Shown: positions 8,605 through 17,242, numbered from the stretch's first letter. The stretch is DNA of 64,000 bases from Neobacillus notoginsengisoli (GCF_003515685.1 NZ_QWEG01000001.1:186001-250000); one strand, 5' to 3'. The notes: a model not told the origin generated them from the sequence alone. Translations and numbers: made by a program.

Positions 8605-9369
8605 TTAAGAGGTCAAGAACTCTATAAATCCAGGCACCCGTTTTTTGAAATCTTTATACTGATGCTTGCCATCCTCAATCGTTTCAAAAGTTGTGCTGGC
8701 CACTTTATCTTTTATAATGTCATAAACTTGTTGACTTGACTTGAGATACAAGTCACTAACATTGATGTTCTCTTCTTTTTCCCTCGTGCCGCAATCGATA
8801 TAGAACCGTTCCAGTTTGGATAAATCGCTTATTTTCACCAAATTCTCAATCTCTTCCTGGTTCCGGTAGAAGGCGGGGGCAATGGCGGCAACTCTTTTAA
8901 AAACCGTAGGATAAGAACACGCAGCATAAGTAGAAATCAGTCCGCCTAATGAAATACCGGCTATGTAGGACTCCGATGATTCCGTACGGTACTTCGAATC
9001 AACCAGAGGCTTTAGTTCATTGACAATAAAGTCAACATACTCCTTGCCCAACCCGCCGGTTGTCGCTTTAAAGCCAAGAAGATTTTCGCTGAAGTCCCCA
9101 TGCTTCCACGGGCAAAACTCATTTGTTCGTTCTTCATTCGAGGGGTTTCGATCAATCGCAACGACGATCAATTCCACGTTGTTTTGATTCAAATACTGAT
9201 GTAGGTCCAAGGACACTCCGTCAAACGCCTCCCGATTATCGAAAACGTTTTGCCCATCGTGCATATACAAAACAGGGTATTTCTTCGTTGCTTTACTGTA
9301 ATTAACAGGGAGATAAACCCGGATTTTTCGTTCCTGTTCAAATAATCGAACGGAGAAAGTTTCAATCAT
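8605..9369 (-). CDS. Putative esterase, alpha/beta-hydrolase fold (esterase D / Fes-like)
   Basis: A 254-residue protein with the PF00756-type signature: RIRVYLP-like beta strand, VLYMHDGQNVFD oxyanion region, and the nucleophile elbow GISLGG with Ser140. A late GKHQYKDF supplies the likely catalytic His. There is no signal peptide, so it is probably cytoplasmic. The closest well-known proteins are the Fes/IroE and YbbA-type esterases, some of which open siderophore esters, but no siderophore genes are adjacent. Substrate is not predictable. It is transcribed alone, divergent from the AraC regulator. Confidence 0.82.
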   Translation of the reverse strand: MIETFSVRLFEQERKIRVYLPVNYSKATKKYPVLYMHDGQNVFDNREAFDGVSLDLHQYLNQNNVELIVVAIDRNPSNEERTNEFCPWKHGDFSENLLGFKATTGGLGKEYVDFIVNELKPLVDSKYRTESSESYIAGISLGGLISTYAACSYPTVFKRVAAIAPAFYRNQEEIENLVKISDLSKLERFYIDCGTREKEENINVSDLYLKSSQQVYDIIKDKVASTTFETIEDGKHQYKDFKKRVPGFIEFLTS

Positions 9370-9557
9370 CTCTCAATTAACACCTACCTTAGATAACAGT
9401 TAACCTCTTTTTGCAAAAATAAAACCTTTACCCTTATTTGCCATTCATTTATTTATATCATTTAAAATAAAAGTTAGAATCTGTCATTATTGAGCATAAA
9501 AGAACAGGTTTGGTAAATTCATCGCTGTTAGACTGAAAGTGGAAGGAGGTGCTTGAA

Positions 9558-10415
9558 ATGGAAGGGCTTCAAAGGATGCTGGACAGCATCGAGTATATGG
9601 AAAGCAACTTAGACCAAGAATTGAACATTGAAGCTATAGCTTCAGCAGCCTGTATGTCTAAATTTCACTTTCAAAGGATGTTCAGCATGCTGACAGGATA
9701 TACCGTCAGTGAATACATCCGAAATCGCCGCATTACAGTCGCTGCACAGGAATTAGTTAACTCTAGAGCCAAGGTGATTGATGTGGCAATGAAGTATGGA
9801 TATGAAAGCCCGGAAGCTTTTGCAAAAGCATTTCGGAAAATTCATGGAATCAGTCCATCCGATGCGAAGAAAAGCAGTCAATCCTTGAAAGCCTATCCAA
9901 GGCTTTCCTTTCAAATTCAGTTAAAGGGTGATGTGGAAATGGATTACAAGATTTTAGAAAAAGAGGCATTCACAATAGTAGGGAAAAGCATTCGTACATC
10001 GACAATAGGAGGGGAGAACAACCGAAAGATTGCCGCTTTCTGGGTTGAGTCAAATCGTAATGGGTTTTCCAGGGAGCTGGCAAAACACTGTGGTCCGCTT
10101 GGATTAATTGGTGTGTGCATGGACTTTGATAAGCAGCAGGAAAATCTCACCTATTTAATCGGCGCGGAAAAAAACATTGAGCGTGTTCCAAGTGATTGGG
10201 AGGAAAGAGTGATTCCGGCTGCGACTTGGGCGGTTTTTCCGGTACATGGCGCCATGCCTGATGCGATGCCGAGGGTGTGGAACAGAATCTTTTCGGAATG
10301 GTTTCCCGGAACAGGCTACGAGCACGCCGGGGGGCCGGAAATGGAAGTCTACACAAGTGATGCTGACCCTTCATCAGAGGATTATTATAGTGAGATTTGG
10401 ATACCGGTAAAATAA
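9558..10415 (+). CDS. AraC-family regulator with GyrI-like effector-binding domain
   Basis: A 285-residue protein starting at ATG 9558, eight bases after AAGGAGG (a GTG at 9549 abuts that site). Residues 1-105 form the double HTH of the AraC family (IASAACMSKFHFQRMF, then YGYESPEAFAKAFRKIHGIS). After a linker, residues from about 130 form a GyrI-like/SRPBCC-fold small-molecule-binding domain (MDYKILEKEAFTIVGKS to SEIWIPVK). Such proteins activate efflux or stress genes on binding lipophilic cations. The target is not evident here. Confidence 0.88.
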   Translation: MEGLQRMLDSIEYMESNLDQELNIEAIASAACMSKFHFQRMFSMLTGYTVSEYIRNRRITVAAQELVNSRAKVIDVAMKYGYESPEAFAKAFRKIHGISPSDAKKSSQSLKAYPRLSFQIQLKGDVEMDYKILEKEAFTIVGKSIRTSTIGGENNRKIAAFWVESNRNGFSRELAKHCGPLGLIGVCMDFDKQQENLTYLIGAEKNIERVPSDWEERVIPAATWAVFPVHGAMPDAMPRVWNRIFSEWFPGTGYEHAGGPEMEVYTSDADPSSEDYYSEIWIPVK

Positions 10416-10610
10416 CGATTAAGAGATCAACAGTATCTTGCGAGCAAAAAAGTTCGCTATTAAACAAAAGCATTGAAACCCAGATGAATAAGATTCCATT
10501 TAAGTATTGAGATAATCAATATTATTCTTTTCACGGCTTACAATGCGTAAGCAGGATTCCAAGGGGAATATGTTGAATTATTAATGTAAATAAGTGGATA
10601 AGGAGAAGCC

Positions 10611-11060
10611 GTGAAAAAGTTGAAGGTTAGTTTGAGTGTACTGAATCTCATTTTGTCGGGGTATTTCTTGTTTTTAGCCCTTAATAGCGAATTCTTTTTT
10701 TCAATATTACGTATGATCGCTGCGGTTATATGGTTATTCATTTCTAGAATGGTTTATAAAACTAGAGAAGTGACGCCCACTCAACAAGTTGAGAACTGGG
10801 TTATGAAAGAAAAGCCAAAAGGCTTCCTTCGTTTTGTCGTGCTGAACGGGGTTATTGGATGGGGATTACCTGTTGGTTATTCCCTTTGGGTCTCTTCAAC
10901 CCAACTAGAAGCAACCAATCATTTGCTAATATCATTTTCAAAATTTATTGCTATCTATCTTGTACTTGGCTTTATTATGGGCTGGTTCTGGTGGAATAAG
11001 TATATGAAAAAATCTGAGGCAATGAGAAAGGAAAATTCGCAAAACTATATTAAGACCTAA
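10611..11060 (+). CDS. Four-TM membrane protein of unknown function
   Basis: A 149-residue protein starting GTG at 10611 after AAGGAGAA. It has two N-terminal hydrophobic segments, a short charged loop (YKTREVTPTQQVENW) and two more membrane segments ending with WFWWNKYMKK. It lies 13 bases before the signal peptidase gene and is probably co-transcribed with it. I recognise no family. Confidence 0.72.
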   Translation: MKKLKVSLSVLNLILSGYFLFLALNSEFFFSILRMIAAVIWLFISRMVYKTREVTPTQQVENWVMKEKPKGFLRFVVLNGVIGWGLPVGYSLWVSSTQLEATNHLLISFSKFIAIYLVLGFIMGWFWWNKYMKKSEAMRKENSQNYIKT

Positions 11061-11073
11061 GGAAGGTTGAGCA

Positions 11074-11619
11074 ATGGTAAACGAGAAAAATGAAAAGTAT
11101 GAATGGATTAAATCAATAATAGTTGCCCTCTTATTAGCAGTTATTCTTCGCTCTTTTTTCTTTACCCCTATAGTTGTTGACGGTGCTTCAATGAACCCTA
11201 CTCTTCAGGACAAGGACCGTATGATTGTAACAAAAATTGGGGAACCGAAAAGGTTTGATATTGTTGTGTTTCATGCCCCGGATGGCAGGGATTACATCAA
11301 ACGCGTAATTGGACTTCCAGGCGACAGGATCGAGTATAAAAACGATATGCTTTATGTAAATGGCAAAGTATATGATGAACCTTATTTAAAAGGTTTTAAG
11401 GATAGAATTAGCCAAGGTACACTAACGGAGTCCTTTACATTAAAGGAAACGGCAGTAGGTACTGAAACCGTTCCTAAAGGTCATCTATTCGTCTTGGGGG
11501 ATAACAGAAGGGATAGTACTGATAGCCGTGGTATTGGAGCTATTCCGTTAGAGAAGGTAATTGGAACAACGAAAATTGTTTACTATCCGATAAGTGAAAT
11601 GAAAATTATAAAAAAATAA
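11074..11619 (+). CDS. lepB: Signal peptidase I (type I, S26)
   Basis: A 181-residue Gram-positive type I signal peptidase. One N-terminal membrane anchor (about residues 12-30) is followed by box B with nucleophile Ser39 (GASMNPTL), box D with general base Lys76 (DYIKRVIGLPGD) and box E (GDNRRDSTDSR). It removes signal peptides from secreted proteins at the outer face of the membrane. The size matches SipS/SipT-like enzymes. Bacillaceae usually hold several paralogs, so this may not be the main one. It follows a membrane protein gene by 13 bases. Confidence 0.95.
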   Translation: MVNEKNEKYEWIKSIIVALLLAVILRSFFFTPIVVDGASMNPTLQDKDRMIVTKIGEPKRFDIVVFHAPDGRDYIKRVIGLPGDRIEYKNDMLYVNGKVYDEPYLKGFKDRISQGTLTESFTLKETAVGTETVPKGHLFVLGDNRRDSTDSRGIGAIPLEKVIGTTKIVYYPISEMKIIKK

Positions 11620-11707
11620 TTTAATGAACGAAAAAGTGCTTAGGGAAGGATTTTCTTCTTTCTTGAATGTCGAATTCAATCAAATAATTAGCGAAGGGGG
11701 CGAGTTA

Positions 11708-12058
11708 ATGATGATAAAAGGTTTCGGGGGTATATTTTGGAGAACAAATAATCTGGATGCTATAAAAAAGTGGTACAGTGAAGTGCTGAAGATTGATATG
11801 GGAAATTGGAACGGAACTATCATTAAACCCCATCCAGAAAATGAAACGATTTTTTCTTTCTTTGCTGAAGATGACCCTCATTTCCCAAAAGAACAGCAAG
11901 TGATGTTAAATTTCCAAGTTTATAACCTAGACGAGATGATTAAGCACCTTGAACAAATTGGTGTCCCTCTTGTGAAGGAAAAAGTGATGAGTGAATATGG
12001 AAAGTTTATTTGGATAAAAGATCCTGAAGGCAGACTGGTTGAACTATGGGAAAAATAA
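11708..12058 (+). CDS. VOC (glyoxalase/bleomycin-resistance) family protein
   Basis: A 116-residue single-domain VOC protein, started at ATG 11708 behind GAAGGGGGCG; an upstream in-frame ATG at 11624 has no ribosome binding site. The N-terminal beta-alpha unit FWRTNNLDAIKKWYSEVLKI and the C-terminal FIWIKDPEGRLVELWEK, with its terminal Glu metal ligand, are typical. Function within the superfamily (glyoxalase, dioxygenase, thiol transferase) is not predictable. It follows lepB closely and may share its transcript. Confidence 0.85.
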   Translation: MMIKGFGGIFWRTNNLDAIKKWYSEVLKIDMGNWNGTIIKPHPENETIFSFFAEDDPHFPKEQQVMLNFQVYNLDEMIKHLEQIGVPLVKEKVMSEYGKFIWIKDPEGRLVELWEK

Positions 12059-12130
12059 CGGGTTGTAATTATTCATATTATTGTTGAACGGGAAGGATTA
12101 TTCGGAAGGAAACTGTCAGGAGGAGTTTAA

Positions 12131-12325
12131 TTGGGGATGTTTCTACCGCCGCTCATTCTTTTGATAGCTGTAGGCATTGTTGCATACTTCGCTTTATTGT
12201 ATTTAAAGAGGACCAAGGACAATAAAAAGCGTCGTAAGTTAACTGTTATATTATTAGTGGTATTTTTGATATATATTTTCTTTGTCATCATCGGTGTTAT
12301 CAGTTTTTTTTCAAATCCTTCTTGA
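12131..12325 (+). CDS. Small two-TM membrane protein
   Basis: A 64-residue protein with two hydrophobic helices (LILLIAVGIVAYFALLYL and LTVILLVVFLIYIFFVIIG) joined by a strongly basic loop (KRTKDNKKRRK). An AGGAGG site supports TTG 12131, although ATG 12137 is also in frame. A strong hairpin terminator follows at 12385. No family is recognised. Confidence 0.65.
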   Translation: MGMFLPPLILLIAVGIVAYFALLYLKRTKDNKKRRKLTVILLVVFLIYIFFVIIGVISFFSNPS

Positions 12326-12384
12326 TTTTCCTCCGTTATATGTTCTTCTTTATGGCAGTCAATTCGAGTAACTTAAAATCCGAT

Positions 12385-12440
12385 ATAATAAGAGGATACA
12401 TGCTCATATAAATGAACATAGTATCCTCTTATTATTTTAA
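12385..12440. terminator. Long-stem terminator between convergent genes
   Basis: A perfect 15-bp stem (ATAATAAGAGGATAC with GTATCCTCTTATTAT) and a 21-base loop is followed by TTTTAA. It sits between the small membrane protein gene on plus and the 50-residue gene on minus, and could serve both. Confidence 0.7.
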
Positions 12441-12499
12441 TGCATTTAGTTTTTATTGGGAAAATGGTTAAGACCAGTATTCACTTTTGAAAAAATGTT

Positions 12500-12652
12500 T
12501 TAACGATTCATAACGGCAAGTTTCTCATCGTGGGCTGCCTTTTCTTTTTCCAACATTTCAACTAGCGACTCAACCGTTTTCATGATCGTTTCATGCGTGA
12601 CATCGCGGCCTAAAACTGCACTGGCCCTCATGATTAATTCATCTTTATTCAT
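12500..12652 (-). CDS. Small acidic-basic helical protein (50 aa), unknown
   Basis: A 50-residue open frame, MNKDELIMRASAVLGRDV then a helix-forming stretch rich in Glu and Lys, ending KLAVMNR. A GAAAGG sequence precedes ATG 12652 at a somewhat long distance. The amino-acid composition and the coiled-coil-like second half look like a real protein, not a shadow of another gene, since no other frame here codes. No family is recognised. Confidence 0.55.
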   Translation of the reverse strand: MNKDELIMRASAVLGRDVTHETIMKTVESLVEMLEKEKAAHDEKLAVMNR

Positions 12653-12994
12653 TTTCTATCTTACCTTTCTTATTATACATATCGCGTGGTCAAACACCGA
12701 GGGTTTACCTGAAAATTTATCTACATCCATCCAGAACTGAAGGGTCAATTTTAACAAAACCAATTCCCCTTCCCGTATTATTGACGATACTTTTGCATAA
12801 ATCAAGGTACCTTTCGACTATTTTCGACTATCGCTTTTGCTTTTGTCGAATTTCCCTCACGAATAGGTTTGTGAGAAATAAGTATGATTTCTCCAAACAC
12901 CGATCTTGTACTTAAGTCCTGCAAGAGCAGATGTTGTGTAAAATAGAGGTCAATCCCCTATACTATAGAGAAATAAAGTGTGGAGGGATGAAGT
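12653..12994. other. Intergenic region upstream of the FrnE-like gene
   Basis: 342 bases without a gene. A TATACT hexamer at 12959-12964, with a poor TTGTGT at 12934-12939 (19-base spacer), is the best promoter candidate for the gene at 12995. A short direct repeat TTTCGACTA occurs twice near 12811-12830. I see no riboswitch. Confidence 0.35.
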
Positions 12995-13693
12995 GTGCAT
13001 ATTGAGATGTGGACTGATTTTGCCTGACCGTTCTGCTATATTGGCAAAACGCGTCTGGAGGACGCAATTCAGAAGACAGGCAAACCAATAGAAGTAACGT
13101 ACCGAGCCTTTGAATTGGACCCAACGATGGGCCGGGATGTCACAGAGAACATGTACGAAACCTTAGCAAAAAAATACGGGATGAGCTTGGCCCAGGCAAA
13201 AGCAAACACCGACAATGTAGCAAAAATGGCGAAGGAAGTTGGACTAGACTTTCGCTTTGACACATTAATTCAAACGAATACCTTTGATGCCCACCGGTTG
13301 ACAATGTTTGCAAAAACAAAGGGCCTAATGAAGGAAATGACCGAGAGAATACTTCAAGCTTATTTTACGGAATCGAAGCATATTGGCGACCACGAAACCT
13401 TGACAGAACTGGCAGTGGAAGTCGGTCTTGATCGGGGAGAAGTGGCCACCATGCTTGCCAATAACGACATGGCCGATGAGGTCCGTGCCGATCAGAAAGC
13501 GGCGCAGCGGTATGGCATTTCCAGCGTGCCGTTCTTCCTCATGAATAACAAATATGCCCTGTCCGGCGCCCAGCCAACCGACGTGTTTCTCCAAGCGTTG
13601 GAAAAAGTGCTGGCTGAAGACCAGATCACGTTTATCAATCCTACGGAAGGGGATAAGTGTGATGATGATGGGTGCGAAATTCCGAAAAAGTAA
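12995..13693 (+). CDS. DsbA/FrnE-like thiol oxidoreductase with in-frame TGA at the first CxxC cysteine
   Basis: Reading from GTG 12995 (GGAGGG site seven bases before) gives 232 residues colinear with FrnE-like DsbA-family proteins: TDFA, then the TGA at 13025-13027 (codon 11), then PFCYIGKTRLEDA. The usual motif is CPFC, so TGA replaces exactly the nucleophilic Cys. Everything downstream is intact, including NTFDAHRL, GISSVPFF (cis-Pro loop) and a Cys-rich tail (GDKCDDDGCEIPKK). A 5-bp hairpin with a UGGAG loop at 13051-13065 lies 23 bases after the TGA, in the range reported for bacterial SECIS elements. Either this is a selenoprotein or a nonsense mutation. If TGA stops translation, the longest remaining frame begins at ATG 13115 and lacks the active site. 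Confidence 0.7.
13051..13065 (+). promoter_or_regulatory. Candidate SECIS-like hairpin inside the FrnE-like gene
   Basis: GCGTC, loop TGGAG and GACGC form a perfect 5-bp stem with G at the second loop position. It begins 23 bases downstream of the in-frame TGA at 13025. Bacterial SECIS elements lie just downstream of the UGA within the coding region and have a G in the first two loop positions. A 5-bp GC stem can arise by chance, so this is suggestive only. Confidence 0.3.
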
Positions 13694-13723
13694 AGAGTGC
13701 CATTATGGCAACCTGCTTCAGAG

Positions 13724-14450
13724 CTTTGCGTGACAACCAAACCTGATTTCCTGTTTGTTAGTCACTCATCCGTGCTTTGCGTAACAACAAGATCGGGTTT
13801 TTCGCTGAAGTTGTTACTCATCCGTGCGTTGCGTGACAACCAGCCGGGTTTTTCGCTGAACGTTGTCACTCTTCCAGCCTTTGTGTGACAACTAAACTGG
13901 TTTTTGACAGAATGTTGTCACTCATTCGCGCTTTGCGTGACAACCAAACTGTGTTTTCGCTGTTTGTTGTCACTCATCCGTGCTTTGAGTGACAATCAAA
14001 CCTGGTTTTCCCTGATTGTTGTCACTCATCCATGCTTTGCGTGACAACTAAACTGGTTTTTGGCAGAATGTTGTCACTCATCCGCGCTTTATGTGACAAC
14101 CAAACTGTGTTTTCGCTGTTTGTTGTCACTCATCCGTGCTTTGAGTGACAATCAAACCTGGTTTTCCCTGATTGTTGTCACTCATCCGTTCTTTGAGTGA
14201 CAACAAGATCGGGTTTTTCGCTGAAGTTGTCACTCATCCAGCCTTTGCGTGACAACCAGCCGGGTTTTTCACTGAACGTTGTCACTCATCCATGCTTTGC
14301 GTGACAACCAAACAGGTTTTTCCCTGATTGTTGTCATTCATCCATCCTTTGTGTGACAACTAAACCCGGTTTCCGCTGTTTGTTGTCACTCAACCGTTCT
14401 TTGAGTGACAACAATATCGGGTTTTTCTTGATTATTGTCACGCAACCTAG
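13724..14450. repeat. 52-bp tandem stem-loop repeat array C (14 units, reverse orientation of B)
   Basis: Fourteen units with TGACAAC-type starts at 13731, 13782, 13834, 13886, 13938, 13990, 14042, 14094, 14146, 14198, 14250, 14302, 14354 and 14406. The period is 52 bases apart from one 51. The core GTTGTCAC, 15-base loop and GTGACAAC is that of array B, and the linker is its reverse complement. The array ends five bases from the stop codon of the NERD gene. Neighbouring units vary by point changes and several unit types recur in order, consistent with block duplication. Confidence 0.95.
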
Positions 14451-14454
14451 CGTT

Positions 14455-15357
14455 TTATTCATAATACATATTTTTATTATTACTCATTTCCTTAAAATTC
14501 CTCTGCATAGCCCTTAAATAAGTCCGCCTGCTCAATTCAACTTCGCACCATTCAATAATATTTGATATTGTCATTCTTCTTTCAGGAAAAAGAAACTTAT
14601 ACTCTTTAGCGCTTCTCACGACCGCAGACTCCGTTTTTTCCTTACTGCCGCAATTTCCACAGATTAAGAAGGGTTTTTTGATAATTGTCATTTTTGCTAG
14701 GCAAGTTTTGCAAAAAATCCCTTTCCTGAGCGTCTCGTAAGTATATTCCGGCAGTTTGGAGTATCGCCGGCCATCCTGCTGGGAGGTCATTAGGGTTTGC
14801 GCCAGTTTTTTATGGCCCTCATTCAGCTTGGAAGGCGTATTCAATTCGGTCATAAACCTGTTGATTTGGGTTGGGAGAATAATTGGCATATCCTCTGGAG
14901 CATTGTATAAAGTGAATTCAGGATTGATGAAGACAAGGCGGGATTGAATGAGGAAATTCAGCTTGTTGTCCCGAAGGAATTGATTGAAGAGCAAGTCGCT
15001 TTTGTTTAGTTGGTTGACAGGGTTCTTGCATTTATTCCCTTTCTTTGTATACAGTTCCCCGTCCTTCCAGACATAATCCTCTTTGGAGTTTTTCACATCG
15101 ATTAAGTGGATGATCCCTTCGGAAATAATCACTGAATCGATTTGGAAATCGGAGTGGTTTGCTTCGAGAAGCAAATCATTTAAAATGTACCTTTCTTCGC
15201 TTAGATTAGCAGCCAGCCTATCAAAAGCCAACTCTCCCTCAAACCCTTTTTCCAAATTCGACAAGTAAAACTTATCGTCCGCCGAAAGCTCCTTGCGCGC
15301 ATTTAGGTAGCGCATGCCAATCAATTCGTGTGATTCCGTTCTCTCTTTCAAAATCAT
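14455..15357 (-). CDS. NERD-domain protein with C-terminal zinc ribbon
   Basis: A 300-residue protein started at ATG 15357 behind AAAAGAGGTG. The N-terminal half is a nuclease-related (NERD) domain: GFEGELAFDRL, then FQIDSVIISEGIIHLIDVKN, which keeps the Asp and the xxK core seen in restriction-like nucleases. The C-terminal part has two CxxC pairs (CKTCL and CGNCGS) that should bind zinc. NERD proteins are common in Firmicutes and their biological role is poorly known; DNA binding or cleavage is inferred from the fold. Its stop codon abuts repeat array C. Confidence 0.85.
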   Translation of the reverse strand: MILKERTESHELIGMRYLNARKELSADDKFYLSNLEKGFEGELAFDRLAANLSEERYILNDLLLEANHSDFQIDSVIISEGIIHLIDVKNSKEDYVWKDGELYTKKGNKCKNPVNQLNKSDLLFNQFLRDNKLNFLIQSRLVFINPEFTLYNAPEDMPIILPTQINRFMTELNTPSKLNEGHKKLAQTLMTSQQDGRRYSKLPEYTYETLRKGIFCKTCLAKMTIIKKPFLICGNCGSKEKTESAVVRSAKEYKFLFPERRMTISNIIEWCEVELSRRTYLRAMQRNFKEMSNNKNMYYE

Positions 15358-15481
15358 AAGGTCACCTCTTTTCAAATTATCTATCCTCAATTTTAGCGAA
15401 ACCTCCCTAAGTAAATCGACATAAATGTGAATATTTCATTAATTTTTCACTCAATCTAAATTTAATTTTCGACAAACAAGT

Positions 15482-15553
15482 GAAGCAGCGGGACGGTTCC
15501 GCTGCTTCTTTCGGGGCTCGAATGAAGCACTGGAACCGTCCACGTGCTTCAGC
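15482..15553. repeat. REP-like double hairpin with complementary loops
   Basis: Hairpin 1 at 15482-15508 is GAAGCAGCGG, a 7-base loop and CCGCTGCTTC (perfect 10 bp). Hairpin 2 at 15524-15550 has arms GAAGCAC and GTGCTTC. GGACGGTTCC in hairpin 1 is the exact reverse complement of GGAACCGTCC in hairpin 2. It could therefore fold as two hairpins with interacting loops or as one long duplex. It resembles REP/BIME-type palindromes carrying GGGACGGTTC that I recall from Bacillaceae. It lies just upstream of the mntH promoter, and no transposase is nearby. Confidence 0.65.
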
Positions 15554-15596
15554 CCGCAAAGTGGCATTTTTCATTTGAAAAACAAAATTTTAGTAG

Positions 15597-15626
15597 TTGA
15601 CAACTTTTATATAAACGGCATAGAAT
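15597..15626 (+). promoter_or_regulatory. SigA-type promoter of mntH
   Basis: TTGACA at 15597-15602, an 18-base spacer and TAGAAT at 15621-15626. It sits 70 bases before the mntH start and just upstream of the MntR-type box. Confidence 0.75.
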
Positions 15627-15641
15627 AAAATAAAATTAAAT

Positions 15642-15659
15642 GTTTCCTTAAGTGAAAAC
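15642..15659. promoter_or_regulatory. MntR-type operator
   Basis: GTTTCCTTAAGTGAAAAC reads on the other strand as GTTTTCACTTAAGGAAAC, close to the B. subtilis MntR box around TTAAGGAAAC. It overlaps the likely transcription start of mntH, consistent with manganese-dependent repression. Confidence 0.7.
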
Positions 15660-15695
15660 TCTGTCTCGAAGTCAAATAAACCGGAGGGCAATACG

Positions 15696-16994
15696 ATGGA
15701 ATTACTTAAAGATGAACAGAGTAGACATCATGAACGCAATGCCAGGCTGCAAACCAACGCCAGTTTGACTTTATCCGGGAAGGCCAAAGGATTGAAAGGA
15801 CTTTTGCCGTTCCTTGGTCCTGCCTTCATAGCGGCGGTCGCCTATATTGATCCAGGAAACTATGCGACCAATATTGCTGCCGGTTCGGAATATGGATACA
15901 CCCTTCTGTGGGTCATCCTCGCGTCAAACCTGATGGCCGGTCTCATCCAGACGATGTCAGCAAAGCTCGGGATTGCCACTGGAAAAAACCTGCCGGAAAT
16001 GTGCCGGGACCGCTATTCGAAAAAAACATCCATGTTCCTATGGATTCAGGCGGAACTTGTTGTCATGGCAACCGATTTGGCCGAATTTATTGGGGCCGCT
16101 TTAGGCTTGTATCTTCTCTTCAATATCCCGATGATTGCCGCGGCATTACTTGCAGCGATAGGTTCTTTTGCCATCCTCGAGCTGCAGAGACGCGGGGTCC
16201 GATCGCTTGAAGCGATTATCACGGGAATGATATTTGTTGTTGTACTCGCATTTGGCATCCAGGTGTTTTTTGCAAAACCCGAAGCCGGCCCGCTGCTAGC
16301 AGGGCTTCTCATTCCAAAATTCCAGGGTGGAAACAGCGTCCTCCTATCAGCAGGCATGCTGGGAGCAACCGTCATGCCGCATGCCATCTACCTGCACTCC
16401 GCCCTTACGCAAAAAAGGATTGTCGGGAGAAGTGATGCTGAGAGGAAGAAAATCTTTAAGTTCGAAACCATTGATGTCATCATAGCCATGGTGATTGCGG
16501 GTGCTATTAATGCGAGTATGCTCATTGTCGCAGCTGCTCTCTTCCACAAATCTGGCCTTAACGTCCAGGACATTGATGTAGCGTATCACCAATTTGACCG
16601 ACTGCTCGGTTCCAATGCAGCGATTTGCTTTGGGGTAGGGCTATTGATGGCCGGACTGTCCAGCTCATCGATTGGCACCATGTCCGGGGATATCATCATG
16701 CAAGGGTATATCCGACGCAGGATTCCGCTTTATCTCCGGCGTTTCATTACAATGGTTCCGCCCCTGGCCATCATCCTTCTTGGCATTAACGCAACAAAGG
16801 CGCTTGTCATGAGCCAGGTTGTGTTGTCATTCGGCATTGCTTTTGCGCTGATTCCCTTGATCATGTTTACGAGCAATAAAGAAATCATGGGCGGACTCGT
16901 CAACAAGAAAATCAACACCATATTGGCCTGGGTGATTGCCATTGTGATAATAGCCCTGAACCTGTTCCTGTTGGTGGATACGTTTTTCGGGTAA
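15696..16994 (+). CDS. mntH: Nramp-family divalent metal transporter (manganese uptake)
   Basis: A 432-residue, 11-TM Nramp protein. The metal-binding motif of TM1 is intact (AYIDPGNYATN) and TM6 carries MPHAIYLHSAL. It is a proton-coupled importer of Mn2+ (and Fe2+) in the cytoplasmic membrane. The length fits the family. The start ATG follows GGAGG. The upstream MntR-like operator and SigA promoter indicate derepression at low manganese, and a terminator follows, so it is monocistronic. Confidence 0.95.
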   Translation: MELLKDEQSRHHERNARLQTNASLTLSGKAKGLKGLLPFLGPAFIAAVAYIDPGNYATNIAAGSEYGYTLLWVILASNLMAGLIQTMSAKLGIATGKNLPEMCRDRYSKKTSMFLWIQAELVVMATDLAEFIGAALGLYLLFNIPMIAAALLAAIGSFAILELQRRGVRSLEAIITGMIFVVVLAFGIQVFFAKPEAGPLLAGLLIPKFQGGNSVLLSAGMLGATVMPHAIYLHSALTQKRIVGRSDAERKKIFKFETIDVIIAMVIAGAINASMLIVAAALFHKSGLNVQDIDVAYHQFDRLLGSNAAICFGVGLLMAGLSSSSIGTMSGDIIMQGYIRRRIPLYLRRFITMVPPLAIILLGINATKALVMSQVVLSFGIAFALIPLIMFTSNKEIMGGLVNKKINTILAWVIAIVIIALNLFLLVDTFFG

Positions 16995-17053
16995 GGGCTT
17001 TTCGCAAAATTGTCTTAACGAGGGGCATCTTCTAAAACCTAAAATGGATTCTT

Positions 17054-17084
17054 ATGCGTTCGGGGCTGCCCGTGCGCATTTTTT
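17054..17084 (+). terminator. Rho-independent terminator of mntH
   Basis: ATGCG, CGGG, a GCTG loop, CCCG and CGCAT (with a 2x2 internal mismatch) are followed by six T, 60 bases after the mntH stop. Confidence 0.75.
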
Positions 17085-17242
17085 ATAGGTTCAGATCTGT
17101 TAGGGTATTCCTAAGAAAACAACGAATGAGTGTCAAGAACAGAGTTTTTGCTTGAAGGCATTAAAGTTTGAGCTAGACAGTTCTCCGAGGGCGCCCTATT
17201 CGTTAAAATAGAGGAAACCTTATCGAGAACGGAGTGGTCGTC

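Noticed and set aside
13697-13888. 63-residue open frame at the start of array C
   Set aside because: It lies within the 52-bp repeats and its apparent sequence repeats only because the DNA does; no proper ribosome site.
15540-15695. yybP-ykoY manganese riboswitch before mntH
   Set aside because: The leader is short and lacks the paired conserved loops; the MntR-like dyad explains the control.
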